From contig PAJO01000062.1 in assembly GCA_002706085.1 (NCBI GenBank), forward strand, positions 62,001 through 126,000: a DNA stretch of 64,000 nucleotides, written 5' to 3'. Position numbers and translations under genes: made by a program. A model generated the notes under the pieces. It made no database searches and was not told the origin of the DNA. It was given only the letters and a program-made list of their open reading frames with translations. This DNA is from Alcanivoracaceae bacterium (GTDB taxonomy: Bacteria > Pseudomonadota > Gammaproteobacteria > Pseudomonadales > Alcanivoracaceae). Every line of letters starts with the position of its first letter. The stretch's first letter is position 1. Of the stretch, positions 8,253 through 17,172 are shown one piece after another.

Positions 8253-9293
8253 ATGCGGTATCTCTTTTTTCTGTTGTTTTTTGTGGTCATGCCCCTTGGT
8301 GCGGAAGAGCTGGACTTTTCGGTATCAAGCCGTTCGGTGAGTGAACCAATGGCTATCAAGGGTTTTGCCGATCAGTGGAGCAATACGCTACATAGTGGCG
8401 ATATTGCCTGGACGAGAAACCGTCTTGAGGCCGGGGTGCGAAAGGGCGCTTTCAGGGTCGGCTACATTCAGCGCTATGACTATGCGTTGACGTTCAATGA
8501 TGAGACTGCGGATTTGTACTACCGCTCGGAAAATGATCTTCCTGAGCCAGAAGGGGATGTGCCTGTTCGCTTGAATGCCTGGCATATGCGAACACAGGGG
8601 GCGAAATTTTCCTGGCGTTGGACTGCAGGAGCGTTTCACGTAGAGCCGGCCTTGTCGCTGCTGTCTGGCTGGCAATTTCAGGACGGAAGCCTGGATGGAT
8701 TTCTGAGAAATGAGAGCGGCGAGTTGAGCGGTCAGGCCGAGCTGGACTACCGCTATTCTCAGGATTTGTTGCTCGATCATCAATTCGAGAGGCCAGCTGG
8801 TACGGGGTTGGCGTTGGACTTGACGTTGCGTTGGATCGGTGAAGGGCAGGGTGTCATTCTCGACATTCAGGATGCCTATGGCCGTATGTGGTGGCGAGAT
8901 GCACCTTATACAAAAGGGACGTTCAATACGGTGGATCGCGATACTCCCGGAGAAGTGAAACTGGATCCGGCGTTTACTGGCAAGAGAAATACTGAGGATT
9001 ATCAGCAAACATTGTCTTCCTATACCCGCGGAAGCTATTGGCTGGAGCAGTCAGGTTGGCGCTGGTCGGTAGAGGGCGAGTATTTTCTGGAGCGTCTATG
9101 GGTTCGCCCAGGAGTGAGCTGGACGCGCCTTTCTGGAAACCCCTATATGGGATATGAGCTGAGAGATAGGCAGTGGCTGCTGGGGCTGAAAGGTGATGAT
9201 GATCGCTGGTCTTTCGAGCTGGGTTCCGACACGTTCAAGCTCGAGGATTCTCGTTCGCTAACGGTAAGCGCGGGTTATTCATTGCTTTGGTAA
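8253..9293 (+). CDS. Predicted exported outer-membrane beta-barrel-like protein
   Basis: This 346-residue protein begins with a short hydrophobic signal peptide (MRYLFFLLFFVVMPLGA) and continues with alternating polar/aromatic stretches rich in Trp and Tyr. It ends in SLLW, an aromatic C-terminal residue as in many outer-membrane barrels. No domain is recognised. It lies between two giant lipoproteins on the same strand and may act with one of them. The start is odd: a terminator stem and T run end three bases upstream, leaving no room for a ribosome-binding site outside the hairpin. Expression would require read-through, or a later in-frame start that would delete the signal peptide. Confidence 0.65.
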   Translation: MRYLFFLLFFVVMPLGAEELDFSVSSRSVSEPMAIKGFADQWSNTLHSGDIAWTRNRLEAGVRKGAFRVGYIQRYDYALTFNDETADLYYRSENDLPEPEGDVPVRLNAWHMRTQGAKFSWRWTAGAFHVEPALSLLSGWQFQDGSLDGFLRNESGELSGQAELDYRYSQDLLLDHQFERPAGTGLALDLTLRWIGEGQGVILDIQDAYGRMWWRDAPYTKGTFNTVDRDTPGEVKLDPAFTGKRNTEDYQQTLSSYTRGSYWLEQSGWRWSVEGEYFLERLWVRPGVSWTRLSGNPYMGYELRDRQWLLGLKGDDDRWSFELGSDTFKLEDSRSLTVSAGYSLLW

Positions 9294-9669
9294 CGGTCCC
9301 TCAGAGGTTGGCTGATTGCAAGCATTACGTTTTTTTTGCCTGCTGTCCTTCGTCAGTAGCTGTTCTGCGTGGGAATGGTGACACGCGCTAGCGGGTTTTG
9401 CAGGCACTTTCGGTGCAAGGTTTGTCCCTTACATGTCGTTTTGCTGAATTCAGCGTCATTTCCTTCCGGCGTACCCCATATGGGTGATGCGCTTTGCTAG
9501 CCCCCCTTTCTATTATTGTTCAATCCCTCGTCTTTTTTGAGGGCATGCGCTGAATCTGTGATCAAGGTGACAACCGTCGTGACTGTACTTTTTCTGGCTT
9601 GCCGCAAGGCGGGTACGGGCGGATTGTGACTCTGGGCAGGCTCAATGGAATGAAAGATGCCACATCAGT
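9294..9669. other. 376-bp gap without a recognisable gene
   Basis: I see no coding region, tRNA or strong terminator here. It contains several T-rich runs and a NdeI-like palindrome around CCATATGG, and it must carry the promoter of the second large lipoprotein gene. Nothing in it can be assigned with confidence. Confidence 0.4.
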
Positions 9670-9702
9670 GTGCAGGGGATGCTCGCACACAAGGAGATAG
9701 TT

Positions 9703-12700
9703 GTGTTGTTTGATAAACGGGTACTGATTGTCGGGGGTGCGGTGTTGGCCGTGGGGTTGTCAGGCTGTGGCGGGGGCGGGGGTTCCTCTGGTGGTGCAGG
9801 GGGCAATACGGGCACGGCGCCGCTGGTTCAGGAAAGTATTGAGGTCGACATCCCAGCGGTGGCAGTGGACCCCGTCGCGTTAGTGGTTCAGGTCGTTGAT
9901 ACCGACGGCAACCCGGTCACCACCTCTGGTACCGTGACCGTGCTGGAAGACAGTGCCGGTGTGTTCGGGCAAAGCCAGTATCAGGTGGTGTCGGGTGTGT
10001 TGAATGTGGGCGCGGTGACCTTGCCCGCCGATGAGGACAACAATGGCATTCCGGATGTGCCAATCAAGGTAACGCTGAAGTTTGAAGGGTTTGACCAGTA
10101 TCTGGGGGTCAGCAAGAAATTCGAGATCACCGGCTTTGGCAGTAATACGCTTGAGGTAGCCCTGGTGTCACTGGCCGGCAGTGAAACGCTGTCGGTAAAA
10201 CAGGAAACCGCCACGCTGGCGAGCAAGACGGTCACCGTGTTGCCGGGCCAGGATGCTGCTGCAGCGTCTCCTGCTGTCGTGGTCGCCTTTGTGACCGAGG
10301 CGGAGTCGTCCAACAAGCCTTCATCGGCGGTGTACCTGTCACCGGAACTGGTGGCCTATGACGATGAAGGGACCGAGCTGGATACCGCATCCGTCACCGT
10401 GACCACGGTGGCAACCCCCGCCGGCGAAGTGAACAAAACCGGGGTGATTCAGCAGACAGGGGTGGTGTCAGTGACCAACCTGGCAGATCTGGAGGCGGAT
10501 GGACTGCTGTCGCAACCGGTTGGTGAAAAATCCAAAATTCAGCTGCAGAGTCTGGGCAATACCCAGGTCGTTATTACCGATGCGGCAGGAAAGAAAGTCA
10601 GCTCGGTTAACCCTGCCAGCCCGATCACGGTCGAAATTGAATTGCCAGCTGGCAGTGTTGACCCGAACACAGGAAATGACATCCTGCCTGGCGATCTGGT
10701 ACCGGTTTGGACCCGCTCCGATGATGGCGCCAGCTGGCAGTACATGGGTCGCTACGCGGTGCATGAGAACGCGGAAGGTCGTCTCAAGGTGTATGTGGCG
10801 ACCACCCACCTCAGTCACTTCAACGTGGCCTACGCGAATGTGGTTGATGCCTGCAGTGGCCGTATCTATGTCAAAAACCCGGCGGGCGAGAATTTCGCTA
10901 TCAATGGCATGTTGCGTTTGTCCAATGCCCGCTTTGACATGGACGACGCCTACCGGGGCAGCAGCGACGGTCAGCTGGTGTATACCGATATTCCGGATGA
11001 GCCCACCGACATTCTTTTTATTAGTGGTGACGGAGAGTCGGTGGCAGTGGTGCCGGAAGTGACAACGCTTGCCGTGACGGAGAACGGCGAGATTCGCGAA
11101 AGCGGGCTCCGTGGCGTTGATCTGTGTGGCAGTGATGGGGCCACGTTGACTCTGAACCGGGAGATAACAGAGCCGACCATCGTGGTGGAGGCCAGCAGAG
11201 GGTACCGCCTCGATGGTGGGTTCCAGCTCTACTCTATGTGGGAAGGCAACCCTCCTGCTGCCGGCAATGAGTGGGTGGTACCGATCAAGCTGATCAATGC
11301 CCCGGAGGAGCCGGTTGAGCTGAGCTACGTGTTCAATGGTTCTGGTGATTCGGTCGCTACAGAGGGTGAAGACTTTACGCTGTCTGGCGCGTCAGGCGGC
11401 ACGGTGACCCTGAGCAAGGACCAGCCGTCCGTAGAATTGCGCATCACAACGCTGCCTGACGATGAGGAAGAGACGCGATACAAGCGGTTTGGCATGACGC
11501 TGACCACCGGTGAGCAGGCGCTGTTTATGTCCGGGGGCACTACCTACACCCTGTCGAGCTCTATTTATGATGAAGACCGCCCGGTACTGGAATCCGTCTC
11601 GGTCACTGATGTCATCGAAGGGGAAAGCATTGAGGTGACGGTGACGCTGGATCGCCCTGCACAGGTATCCGGTACGGCTCATCTTTATCTCGGCATGGAT
11701 GATCGTGATGGAGTTGTGACGGCGCTGCCGGGTTATGACTATCACCCCAATGACATGTTGCTTGCAGGTGATATCACCAGGGCCCCGGACATGAATTTTT
11801 CATTGTATGGCGGGTATGGCTCTCATGCCTTTAGCCGTTTTGCAGGCGAGTTCAGCGTCTCTTTCGGGGCCGGTGACAAGGTTGCAGTGGCGCATGTGCC
11901 TACCCTCGACAATCCCTGGCTGGACCCTGATCGTACTGTCAAAGTGGCGGTAGGCTCCCTGTATGGGTTGTATTACCCCGACGACCGGACTGCTGCAGTC
12001 GCCTATGCCCGCATTGAAGACAACGATGTGCCTTCCGGGCTGGCGCCCACCGCGTATTCCCTGGACGTGCAGGATCAATACGGCGAGGCATTTTCTGCTG
12101 ATGCATTGAATGAGGGAAGTGACCTGCTGTATCTGTTGTCGCTGGACCAGCCTGCGCAGGCTGATCTGGCATTCCCGCTCTCCTTGAGCGGGGAGTCCGC
12201 TGCCCGTTTTCTGGTTGCGGAGGATGGGGTTCTGAGGCCGATTTCCGGTGATTCTGAGCTGGTGATCCCTGCGGGGGAGCAAACCGCGAAGATTTACCTG
12301 AATACCGAGGAAGACGGTTATGTACTGCCCGATTATTCCACCGGTGAGCTGGTCATCAGTCCGCCTGCCGGCTTTGCCGGCGGAAATATCCCGCTGGACT
12401 TGACCGTGCTCAATACAACGACGACGACAGTGAGCGTTTCTCTTGTCGCCAATAACTATGGGTATGAGTTTGTCGAAGGGGACAGCGATGGCTTCCCGGT
12501 TCGGGTCAGCTACAGATCCAACAACAGCGATGTCCTGGTCGCCATGAGCGATATGGTTGTTGGTCTTGATGATCTTCACCCGGCGGTGGACGGAGAGGAT
12601 TTTTCCATGCCGGACCGGGCTATGGGTACCTTCAGTGATTACTACGATTCACGTCATTTCATGGTCAACGTGATCGATGACGAGGAGAGTGAGTATTCCA

Positions 12701-13281
12701 AACGTCTGCATTTCCGAACCACGGTGTTGTCAGGCATTCCTGAAGGTCATGGTTATTATGAAAATGGCGATACGTTGTCAGAAACCGTCGTGATTACCGA
12801 TAACGACGGCGTGGTGATTTCCACCAGGGATCGGGCGTTTGAATTTGAATCCAACGGGGATTTTGCCGGTGAGGTGAAGGCCGGTGTCAAAATCAGTATC
12901 CCGTTGTCGGTGCCTTTGTCTTTCCTGGTAACGCTGGTGGGTACCGATCTGCCTTTTGATGTGCAGGAGCAGACGGTAACGGTGCCGGCAGGCGAGACCA
13001 TGGGTGAAGTCGTGTTTTCCCTTTCTGGTCTGACGCCTGCTTCCCTGGGGCTGGATACGGATAACCGGAAACAGGACTCAACCGTCAAGGCCACGGTAAG
13101 GCTGACGGAGGCCAGCCGGCAGGTGCTGGTGGAAGAGTTGGGGCTGCCCTTTATCATCTCCAAGGGTGATGCGGATTTAACCCTGAGTTTTGAGTATACG
13201 GGGCAAGCGCAGAGTGGCGGGAATAATCCGGGCACGGGCGCCACGGGCGGTACCAGCTCGTCGGGTACCGGGTTGTTCTAG
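9703..13281 (+). CDS. Very large lipoprotein with Calx-beta-like repeats
   Basis: I place the start at a GTG because AAGGAGA lies five bases upstream and it yields a clean lipoprotein signal (lipobox LSGC, Cys 22) of a 1192-residue product; a longer in-frame start at 9670 has no ribosome site. A run of five Gly and a Gly/Ser tether follow the Cys. The middle and C-terminal parts hold several beta-sandwich repeats with the pattern 'x-GEDF ... GTV ... V-x-DDEE', as in Calx-beta domains (for example EGEDFTLSGASGGTV and DGEDFSMPDRAMGTF). Such domains usually bind calcium. The C terminus is a Gly/Ser/Thr-rich tail. It is probably an outer-membrane, surface-facing adhesin-like protein; specificity is unknown. 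Confidence 0.78.
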   Translation: MLFDKRVLIVGGAVLAVGLSGCGGGGGSSGGAGGNTGTAPLVQESIEVDIPAVAVDPVALVVQVVDTDGNPVTTSGTVTVLEDSAGVFGQSQYQVVSGVLNVGAVTLPADEDNNGIPDVPIKVTLKFEGFDQYLGVSKKFEITGFGSNTLEVALVSLAGSETLSVKQETATLASKTVTVLPGQDAAAASPAVVVAFVTEAESSNKPSSAVYLSPELVAYDDEGTELDTASVTVTTVATPAGEVNKTGVIQQTGVVSVTNLADLEADGLLSQPVGEKSKIQLQSLGNTQVVITDAAGKKVSSVNPASPITVEIELPAGSVDPNTGNDILPGDLVPVWTRSDDGASWQYMGRYAVHENAEGRLKVYVATTHLSHFNVAYANVVDACSGRIYVKNPAGENFAINGMLRLSNARFDMDDAYRGSSDGQLVYTDIPDEPTDILFISGDGESVAVVPEVTTLAVTENGEIRESGLRGVDLCGSDGATLTLNREITEPTIVVEASRGYRLDGGFQLYSMWEGNPPAAGNEWVVPIKLINAPEEPVELSYVFNGSGDSVATEGEDFTLSGASGGTVTLSKDQPSVELRITTLPDDEEETRYKRFGMTLTTGEQALFMSGGTTYTLSSSIYDEDRPVLESVSVTDVIEGESIEVTVTLDRPAQVSGTAHLYLGMDDRDGVVTALPGYDYHPNDMLLAGDITRAPDMNFSLYGGYGSHAFSRFAGEFSVSFGAGDKVAVAHVPTLDNPWLDPDRTVKVAVGSLYGLYYPDDRTAAVAYARIEDNDVPSGLAPTAYSLDVQDQYGEAFSADALNEGSDLLYLLSLDQPAQADLAFPLSLSGESAARFLVAEDGVLRPISGDSELVIPAGEQTAKIYLNTEEDGYVLPDYSTGELVISPPAGFAGGNIPLDLTVLNTTTTTVSVSLVANNYGYEFVEGDSDGFPVRVSYRSNNSDVLVAMSDMVVGLDDLHPAVDGEDFSMPDRAMGTFSDYYDSRHFMVNVIDDEESEYSKRLHFRTTVLSGIPEGHGYYENGDTLSETVVITDNDGVVISTRDRAFEFESNGDFAGEVKAGVKISIPLSVPLSFLVTLVGTDLPFDVQEQTVTVPAGETMGEVVFSLSGLTPASLGLDTDNRKQDSTVKATVRLTEASRQVLVEELGLPFIISKGDADLTLSFEYTGQAQSGGNNPGTGATGGTSSSGTGLF

Positions 13282-13304
13282 TCCGCGCTGAGGTAGTGAA
13301 GCGT

Positions 13305-13337
13305 ACAGATAAGCGGCCCTCGAGGCCGCTTATCTGT
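13305..13337 (+). terminator. Perfect 14-bp inverted repeat after the Calx-beta lipoprotein gene
   Basis: Arms at 13305-13318 and 13324-13337 are exact inverted copies (ACAGATAAGCGGCC on the left) with a 5-base loop. No strong T run follows it directly, but a second terminator lies just downstream, so the pair probably ends the lipoprotein transcript. Confidence 0.7.
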
Positions 13338-13345
13338 TTAAGGGG

Positions 13346-13378
13346 CCGGAGATTGGCCTGGTTACCTCCGGTTTTTTT
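13346..13378 (+). terminator. Second terminator between the lipoprotein gene and glyA
   Basis: CCGGAG pairs with CTCCGG across a 14-base loop and is followed by seven T residues. With the upstream 14-bp palindrome it forms a tandem terminator that insulates glyA. Confidence 0.75.
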
Positions 13379-13522
13379 CAGGGGGCTGGTGAACGCTGTT
13401 TAGTTGGAGTGGATGTCTTGAGCCCGAGGCATCAGCCCATGAGGCGTCTTCATGTGTCTTTATGGCCGGTTTTGGTTAGAATACGCGCCCCTGAATCCAC
13501 CAATGACTGCGTAGGGTAGCCC

Positions 13523-14779
13523 ATGTTCCCGAAATCCATGTCCATCGCCGAGTTTGATCCTGAAATCCAGGCCGCCATCAAGGCCGAGGAAGTCCGTCAG
13601 GAAGAGCACATCGAGCTGATTGCCTCTGAAAACTATGCCTCCCCGCGGGTCATGGAAGCTCAGGGCTCCGTACTGACCAACAAGTACGCCGAAGGCTACC
13701 CGGGCAAGCGCTACTACGGTGGTTGCGAGAATGTGGACGTGGTTGAGCAGCTGGCGATCGACCGTGCCTGTGAACTGTTCGGGGCCGATTGGGCCAACGT
13801 GCAGCCGCACTCCGGTTCTCAGGCCAATGCCGCGGTCTATATGGCCGTCCTGCAGGCGGGCGATACCGTGCTGGGCATGAGCCTGGACGCGGGTGGTCAC
13901 CTGACCCACGGAGCCAAGCCGAACTTCTCCGGCAAGACCTACAATGCCATCCAGTATGGCCTGGACAACGAGACCGGCCTGATCGATTACGCGCAGGTAG
14001 AAAGCCTGGCCCGTGAGCACAAGCCGAAGATGATCGTGGCCGGTTTCTCTGCGTACTCGCAAGTGGTGGACTGGCAGCGTTTCCGCGACATTGCCGACGA
14101 AGTGGGCGCGATCCTGCTGGTGGACATGGCCCACGTGGCCGGTTTGGTCGCTGCGGGTGTGTACCCGAGCCCGGTGGGCATTGCCGATATCACCACCACC
14201 ACCACCCACAAGACCCTGGGTGGTCCCCGTGGTGGTCTGATCATGGGCAAGGCCAACGAAGATATTCAGAAGAAGATCAACTCTGCGGTTTTCCCGGGTG
14301 GTCAGGGTGGTCCGCTGGAGCACGTGATTGCCGCCAAGGCGATCTGTTTCAAGGAAGCCATGCAGTCTGACTTCAAGGGCTACCAGGAGCAGGTCGTCAA
14401 GAACGCCCAGGCCATGGCCGGCGTGTTCATCGAGCGGGGTTTTGACGTGGTCTCCAACGGCACCGAGAACCACCTGTTCCTGCTCAGCCTGATCAAGCAG
14501 GACATCACCGGTAAAGATGCCGACGCTGCCCTGGGCCGTGCCAACATCACCGTGAACAAGAACGCCGTGCCCAACGACCCGCGTTCCCCGTTCGTCACCT
14601 CCGGCCTGCGCATCGGCTCCCCGTCCATCACCCGTCGCGGCTTCAACGAAGCTGACGCCAAAGCGCTGGCCGGCTGGATTTGCGACATCCTCGACAATAT
14701 GGGCGATGAGTCTGTGATTGACGCTGTTAAGGGTAAGGTGAAGGAAATTTGTGCGCGGTTGCCGGTTTACGAGCGCTAA
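13523..14779 (+). CDS. glyA: Serine hydroxymethyltransferase
   Basis: This 418-residue protein matches the full length of bacterial SHMT. It shows [11 protein letters not shown] near the N terminus, [14 protein letters not shown], and the PLP-binding segment [14 protein letters not shown] with the Schiff-base lysine at residue 230. It interconverts serine plus tetrahydrofolate with glycine plus methylene-THF in the cytoplasm, supplying one-carbon units. A possible -10 element TAGAAT lies about 45 bp upstream. The gene is followed by a palindromic islet and nrdR. Confidence 0.98.
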   Translation: MFPKSMSIAEFDPEIQAAIKAEEVRQEEHIELIASENYASPRVMEAQGSVLTNKYAEGYPGKRYYGGCENVDVVEQLAIDRACELFGADWANVQPHSGSQANAAVYMAVLQAGDTVLGMSLDAGGHLTHGAKPNFSGKTYNAIQYGLDNETGLIDYAQVESLAREHKPKMIVAGFSAYSQVVDWQRFRDIADEVGAILLVDMAHVAGLVAAGVYPSPVGIADITTTTTHKTLGGPRGGLIMGKANEDIQKKINSAVFPGGQGGPLEHVIAAKAICFKEAMQSDFKGYQEQVVKNAQAMAGVFIERGFDVVSNGTENHLFLLSLIKQDITGKDADAALGRANITVNKNAVPNDPRSPFVTSGLRIGSPSITRRGFNEADAKALAGWICDILDNMGDESVIDAVKGKVKEICARLPVYER

Positions 14780-14784
14780 GTCGT

Positions 14785-14816
14785 GAGTTGACAGTTGACA
14801 ATGGAAAGTTGACAGC
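14785..14816 (+). repeat. Left inverted terminal repeat of the four-helix-bundle islet
   Basis: This sequence is built from iterations of the word AGTTGACA and begins six bases past the glyA stop codon. Its outer TTGACAGTTGA and inner TTGACAGC recur inverted at 15221-15254, on the other side of the small gene. Together they frame a discrete 470-bp unit between glyA and nrdR. Confidence 0.7.
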
Positions 14817-14844
14817 GAAAAGCTAAACAATACGAGAGTCATGG

Positions 14845-15201
14845 ATGACTACGAAGTATGCAGCGCGGGAGAAATCCCGCGCTTTTGCTTTGCGGATAGT
14901 GAAGGTATTTCAGTATCTGCAGATGCAAAAGAAAGAGTATGTTTTGAGCAAGCAGTTGCTGCGAAGTGGTACGGCAATTGGTGCCTTGATAAGAGAGGCA
15001 GAGCAGGCTGAAAGCCGGGCTGACTTCATTCACAAGTTGTCCATTGCTCTCAAAGAGGCCAACGAAACAGAATACTGGTTGGAGCTGTTGACGGAATCTG
15101 GCTACCTGGAGCTTTCGGCAGGCCGATCGATAATGGCTGACGGCAAAGAAATCCTGAAACTGCTGACGGCAATTATCAAAACCACCAAGGCTCGCCGATA
15201 A
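14845..15201 (+). CDS. Four-helix-bundle protein (23S rRNA IVS-encoded protein family)
   Basis: This 118-residue, all-helical protein shows the family landmarks: EKSRAFALRIVKVFQYL, LSKQLLRSGTAIGALIREAEQAES, FIHKLSIALKEANETEYWLELL. Relatives are encoded within intervening sequences of 23S rRNA genes and as free-standing genes, often bounded by short repeats; their biochemical role is not settled. Here the gene sits between inverted repeats in a position where glyA and nrdR would otherwise be neighbours, which suggests insertion. The start has only a weak GAGAG upstream. Nothing suggests a metabolic link with glyA or nrdR. Confidence 0.85.
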   Translation: MTTKYAAREKSRAFALRIVKVFQYLQMQKKEYVLSKQLLRSGTAIGALIREAEQAESRADFIHKLSIALKEANETEYWLELLTESGYLELSAGRSIMADGKEILKLLTAIIKTTKARR

Positions 15202-15220
15202 TCGGAGGGCTCAGGTTTTA

Positions 15221-15254
15221 GCTGTCAATTATCAACTATCAACTGTCAATTGAG
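15221..15254 (+). repeat. Right inverted terminal repeat of the four-helix-bundle islet
   Basis: Its reverse complement shares TTGACAGTTGA and TTGACAGC with the left arm, differing mainly in the middle, where the word GTTGATA is iterated. It ends six bases before the nrdR start, so it replaces the nrdR leader and probably its original ribosome-binding region. Confidence 0.7.
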
Positions 15255-15260
15255 GTTTTC

Positions 15261-15731
15261 ATGTACTGCCCATTCTGCTCAGCCCAGGACACCAAGGTGA
15301 TTGATTCCCGTCTGGTTGCCGATGGTGGGCAGGTGCGTCGGCGGCGGGAGTGTTTGAGCTGTAATGAGCGTTTTACCACGTTCGAGACCGCTGAGTTGGT
15401 GATGCCCCGGTTGGTGAAGTCCGACGGCACTCGCCAGCCGTTTGATGAGGCCAAGCTGCGTGCCGGGATGCTGCGGGCGCTGGAGAAGCGGCCGGTGAGC
15501 ATGGAAGACCTGGAAGCGGCGATCAGCCGGGTTTGCCATCGTCTGCGGGCCACGGGCGAGCGGGAGCTGCCGGCCCGGGAGCTGGGTGAATTCGTGATGG
15601 AAGAGCTGCAGCAGCTGGACGATGTGGCCTATGTCCGTTTCGCCTCCGTATACCGCAGTTTCCAGGATATTTCCGAGTTCTCTGCCGAGGTGGACCGTTT
15701 GCGCAGCAAGGGTGGCAACAAGGACGAGTAG
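15261..15731 (+). CDS. nrdR: Transcriptional repressor NrdR
   Basis: This 156-residue protein has the N-terminal zinc ribbon (CPFC ... CLSC, residues 3-34) followed by an ATP-cone domain, the complete NrdR layout. NrdR senses ATP/dATP and represses ribonucleotide reductase operons. It lies upstream of the riboflavin genes, a common arrangement, but here is separated from ribD by a palindromic REP pair. Confidence 0.97.
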   Translation: MYCPFCSAQDTKVIDSRLVADGGQVRRRRECLSCNERFTTFETAELVMPRLVKSDGTRQPFDEAKLRAGMLRALEKRPVSMEDLEAAISRVCHRLRATGERELPARELGEFVMEELQQLDDVAYVRFASVYRSFQDISEFSAEVDRLRSKGGNKDE

Positions 15732-15760
15732 AGTCTGTGCATCCTGGCCTTGTGTTTGCT

Positions 15761-15826
15761 GTGGGAGCGGTCGTTCGACCGCGATCTTTCCCGGGGCAGG
15801 CTTCGCGGTCGAACGACCGCTCCCAC
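15761..15826. repeat. REP-like inverted pair between nrdR and ribD
   Basis: Arms at 15761-15784 and 15803-15826 are perfect 24-bp inverted copies, beginning GTGGGAGCGGTCG and separated by 18 bp. Each arm also contains its own small palindrome (GGTCGTTCGACC), as in REP/BIME elements. The GTAGGAGCG/GTGGGAGCG head is shared with four other intergenic elements in this window. Confidence 0.85.
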
Positions 15827-15885
15827 GGTAGATACCCCCGCGGGTTTTTGCAGCATCCCGCCACCTGATCCAGTAGAATAGTCCC

Positions 15886-17001
15886 ATGTTCACCGACGCT
15901 GATCGCCAGATGATGGCGCGGGCCCTGCAGCTGGCTCGCCGTGCTCTTTATACTACCGACCCGAACCCACGGGTGGGGTGTGTGCTGGTGCGTGACGGGG
16001 TGGTTGTCGGTGAAGGCTTTCATTTACGGGCCGGTGAGCCCCATGCCGAGCGGCATGCGTTGGCCGCAGCGGGTGACAAGGCCCGTGGTGCCACAGCCTA
16101 TGTCACTCTGGAACCGTGCTCCCACACGGGTCGAACGGGCCCCTGTGCCGATGCGCTGGTCGAGGCCGGTGTGGCACGGGTGGTGGCGGCCATGGAAGAT
16201 CCCAATCCCCAGGTGGCGGGTCAGGGTCTGCAGCGGTTGGCCGATGCTGGCATCGAGACGGCGTCCGGGCTGCTGGAAGCCGAGGCACAAGCGCTCAATC
16301 CCGGTTTTATCTCGCGCATGACCCGTCAGCGTCCCTTCATTCGTATCAAGATTGCCGCCAGCGTAGATGGCCGTACGGCCATGGCCAGTGGCGAGTCGCA
16401 GTGGATCACCGGACCGGCAGCCCGTGAAGACGTGCAGCGATTGCGTGCGCGCAGCTCTGCGGTCATTACCGGGGTGGGCACGGTGCTGGCGGACCGTCCC
16501 TCCTACACGGTGAGAGCGGAGCAATGGGCTTGCGTCGATTATGGCAGTGACTGGGTGCGCCAGCCCCTGCGTGTAATTCTGGACCGCACCCTGAAAACGC
16601 CGCCGGATGTGCCGGTGGTCAGTGCCCCGGGGCATTGCCTGGTGATTGCCGGTGAACAGCATCGAGGACGCCAGAATGCGCTGGAGTCGGCAGGGGCGGA
16701 GGTGATGCATCTGCCGGCATCCGGCTCGGGAATTGATCTGCAACAGCTGCTCAGGGAATTGCACCGGCGCGAATGTAATGAAGTACTGGTAGAATGTGGC
16801 GCCACGCTGGCAGGCGCGTTCGTGCGCGAAGGCCTGTTTGATGAACTGATTGTCTATATGGCACCCGCCTTGCTGGGGTCGTCGGCCCGCCCGTTGTTGG
16901 GCTTGCCGCAGCTGGCCAGCATGAGCGAAAAGGTGGCGCTGAAATGGCAGGACGTGCGGATGGTAGGGAATGACCTGCGTCTGACGCTGGTTCCGGCCTG
17001 A
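15886..17001 (+). CDS. ribD: Bifunctional diaminohydroxyphosphoribosylaminopyrimidine deaminase / 5-amino-6-(5-phosphoribosylamino)uracil reductase
   Basis: The 371-residue protein has an N-terminal cytidine-deaminase-like domain with the zinc motif (HAERHAL and PCSHTGRTGPC) and a C-terminal DHFR-like reductase domain (SVDGRTAMASGESQWITG). It catalyses the second and third steps of riboflavin synthesis in the cytoplasm. It is the first of four rib genes on this strand, each separated from the next by a long inverted repeat instead of being tightly coupled. Confidence 0.97.
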   Translation: MFTDADRQMMARALQLARRALYTTDPNPRVGCVLVRDGVVVGEGFHLRAGEPHAERHALAAAGDKARGATAYVTLEPCSHTGRTGPCADALVEAGVARVVAAMEDPNPQVAGQGLQRLADAGIETASGLLEAEAQALNPGFISRMTRQRPFIRIKIAASVDGRTAMASGESQWITGPAAREDVQRLRARSSAVITGVGTVLADRPSYTVRAEQWACVDYGSDWVRQPLRVILDRTLKTPPDVPVVSAPGHCLVIAGEQHRGRQNALESAGAEVMHLPASGSGIDLQQLLRELHRRECNEVLVECGATLAGAFVREGLFDELIVYMAPALLGSSARPLLGLPQLASMSEKVALKWQDVRMVGNDLRLTLVPA

Positions 17002-17012
17002 CAAACCCTGCT

Positions 17013-17150
17013 GTAGGAGCGTCGCTGGCGGCGCGATCAAGCAGTATCGAGCTGCGAGCTACGAGTTTCGAAAGGCAAAACCAAAAGATGGCACGGTCTG
17101 AAGGTTTTCGCTTCTCGCCTTAATTATCGCGCCGCGAGCGACGCTCCTAC
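17013..17150. repeat. REP-like inverted pair between ribD and ribE with nested iterated words
   Basis: Arms at 17013-17037 and 17126-17150 match as inverted copies at 24 of 25 positions (head GTAGGAGCGTCGCT). The 88-bp interior contains GAGCTGCGAGCTACGAG, a relative of the AAGCTGCAAGCTACAAG word family found at two other sites in the window. The whole 170-bp gap has no coding content. Confidence 0.85.
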
Positions 17151-17172
17151 GGAGAGAGGAAGAGGTTTTTGC

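Noticed and set aside
13460-14842. A 460-codon open frame opposite glyA, and similar long frames opposite dxs, the symporter and the DUF294 gene
   Set aside because: All lie antisense to confidently identified genes, have biased composition rich in His, Gln and Gly, and no family features.
14785-15254. Possible CRISPR-like array from repeated GTTGACA words
   Set aside because: The words are irregularly spaced, with no unique spacers of constant length and no cas genes.
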